The position numbers were made by a program, and so were the translations under genes. Of a stretch of DNA of 6,645 nucleotides, positions 5,927 through 6,645 are shown piece after piece. The stretch spans positions 1-6,645 of the forward strand of contig CAZVIK010000212.1 of NCBI GenBank assembly GCA_964627045.1. The letters run 5' to 3'. Position 1 is the first letter of the stretch, and each line of letters starts with the position of its first letter. The notes below the pieces were generated by a model. It was not told where the DNA came from. It did not search any database and saw only the letters and a list, made by a program, of their open reading frames with translations. This DNA comes from CAZVIK01 sp964627045 (lineage in GTDB: Bacteria; Acidobacteriota; Terriglobia; Bryobacterales; Bryobacteraceae).

Positions 5927-6645
5927 ATGCTTCATCTGGTCCGGATGTTGATGGCCGCGCTTCTTACCGTCTCGGCGGCTTTCGCGCAGATCTCGAATAT
6001 CGTTGTGACCTCGGCGGCGAGCTTTGAAGTTGGCATGCCGAACCAGGGGTCAATCGCCGCCATCTTCTGCACCGGCTTGCAGGTTGAGGGGATCGTTGTG
6101 GCTGAGACCTTGCCGCTGCCTTTTGAATTGGCCGCGGTAAAGGTGTGGGTCGGCGGGGCGCCTGCACCGCTGTTTGCAGTGGCGGCAGGCCAGGGATTTC
6201 AGCAGATCAACATCCAGGTGCCGCAGGAGGCGCAGTTCGGTATTGACAACGGCGTAGAAGTAATCGTCGAGCAGGATGGACGGCAGGGGACCCAAAAAGC
6301 ATGGCGCAGGTCATCCACTCCCGGTGATTTCTTCTGCTGGCCGGGGACAAACCTCGGCATCTTCCAGCACTGGCCGGATTACTCGTTGGTGACCGAAGAC
6401 AACCCGGCACGGCCGGGAGAGATTCTCATCACGTATCTCACCGGGATGGGGTACACCGAACCAGGGGTGCCTACGGGCGAGCCTTCGCCCTTCGACCCAT
6501 TGGCGTGCGTCCCGCGTATCGATGCACCTGGAGTTATTTACAGAGTTGGCATCTACGAGTTGGGCCACGTTGACCTTTCGACGGACGATATGACTCTTTG
6601 GGTGGGCTTGACGCCCGGGCTCGTTGGCGTGTACCAGATTAACTT
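5927..6645 (+). CDS. Stand-alone exported TIGR03437 protein, copy 2 (3' truncated by window)
   Basis: The frame runs from the ATG at 5927 to the window end, 239 codons plus two bases, with no stop. Residues 1-20 are a signal peptide (MLHLVRMLMAALLTVSAAFA|Q). ATGs at 5945 and 5951 would remove its basic residues, so 5927 is preferred. The protein aligns with copy 1 without a single gap: 166 of 239 residues are identical by hand count, 140 of 170 between residues 21 and 190. Conserved family marks include VKVWVGGAPAPLFAV (71-85), FQQINIQVPQ (91-100), ARPGEILITYLTGM (161-174) and GLTPGLVGVYQIN (227-239). It differs sharply at residues 123-129 and shares no residue with copy 1 over 196-224. By analogy about 45 residues are missing at the end. 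Function unknown; as a secreted product of the same operon it probably acts with, or as a variant of, copy 1. Confidence 0.87.
   Translation, partial: MLHLVRMLMAALLTVSAAFAQISNIVVTSAASFEVGMPNQGSIAAIFCTGLQVEGIVVAETLPLPFELAAVKVWVGGAPAPLFAVAAGQGFQQINIQVPQEAQFGIDNGVEVIVEQDGRQGTQKAWRRSSTPGDFFCWPGTNLGIFQHWPDYSLVTEDNPARPGEILITYLTGMGYTEPGVPTGEPSPFDPLACVPRIDAPGVIYRVGIYELGHVDLSTDDMTLWVGLTPGLVGVYQIN
5987..6496 (+). repeat. Direct repeat, copy 2
   Basis: This is the second copy of the 510-base conserved core that begins at 5120, at a fixed offset of 867 bases and in the same reading frame. Similarity also continues after the divergent patch, at about 6599-6645. Confidence 0.9.

Noticed and set aside
1..6645. 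CRISPR arrays, tRNA/rRNA genes, insertion sequences or transposases
   Set aside because: I saw no regularly spaced repeats, tRNA-like TTCRA/CCA patterns, transposase motifs or terminal inverted repeats by eye. The only large repeat is the coding duplication at the right end.

Overview
The window looks like a chromosomal segment of a high-GC Acidobacteriota, most likely of the Solibacter/Bryobacter type (Bryobacterales). The best clue is two adjacent secreted proteins made almost entirely of the 'Solibacter uncharacterized C-terminal domain' (TIGR03437), a family strongly expanded in that lineage. This placement comes from recognised sequence patterns, not from a search. All supported genes are on the + strand.

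Left part (1-1738): housekeeping RNA-related genes. The 3' end of a Jag/KhpB-type KH-R3H RNA-binding protein is followed one base later by a complete mnmE (trmE), the tRNA wobble-uridine modification GTPase, starting at a TTG. This is the tail of the common yidC-jag-mnmE arrangement. The usual next partner, mnmG, does not follow. A GC-rich hairpin sits just after mnmE and may end that unit.

Middle (1739-2281): a small gene encodes a lone LuxR/GerE-type helix-turn-helix with no sensor or receiver domain. A good sigma70-like promoter lies in front of it. After it comes a 178-base gap with a weaker promoter candidate, two AGTACT palindromes 20 bases apart and CTGG repeated every 10 bases. These could be the control region of the next operon and possibly the target of the small regulator.

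Right part (2282-6645, runs off the end): four tightly spaced genes, all encoding exported proteins. They are a TIM-barrel glycoside-hydrolase-like protein with two C-terminal beta-sandwich domains, a protein with a carboxypeptidase-regulatory-like beta-sandwich, and two tandem stand-alone TIGR03437 proteins, the second cut by the window end. A 52-base gap, a 4-base GTGA overlap and a 9-base gap, each with a Shine-Dalgarno site, argue for one operon. The predicted barrel lacks the usual acid/base Glu after strand 4. The two TIGR03437 copies align without gaps at about 82% identity (residues 21-190), then share no residue over 29 positions (196-224), then match again. The operon's function is unknown; a secreted carbohydrate-binding or carbohydrate-processing set is the simplest inference.
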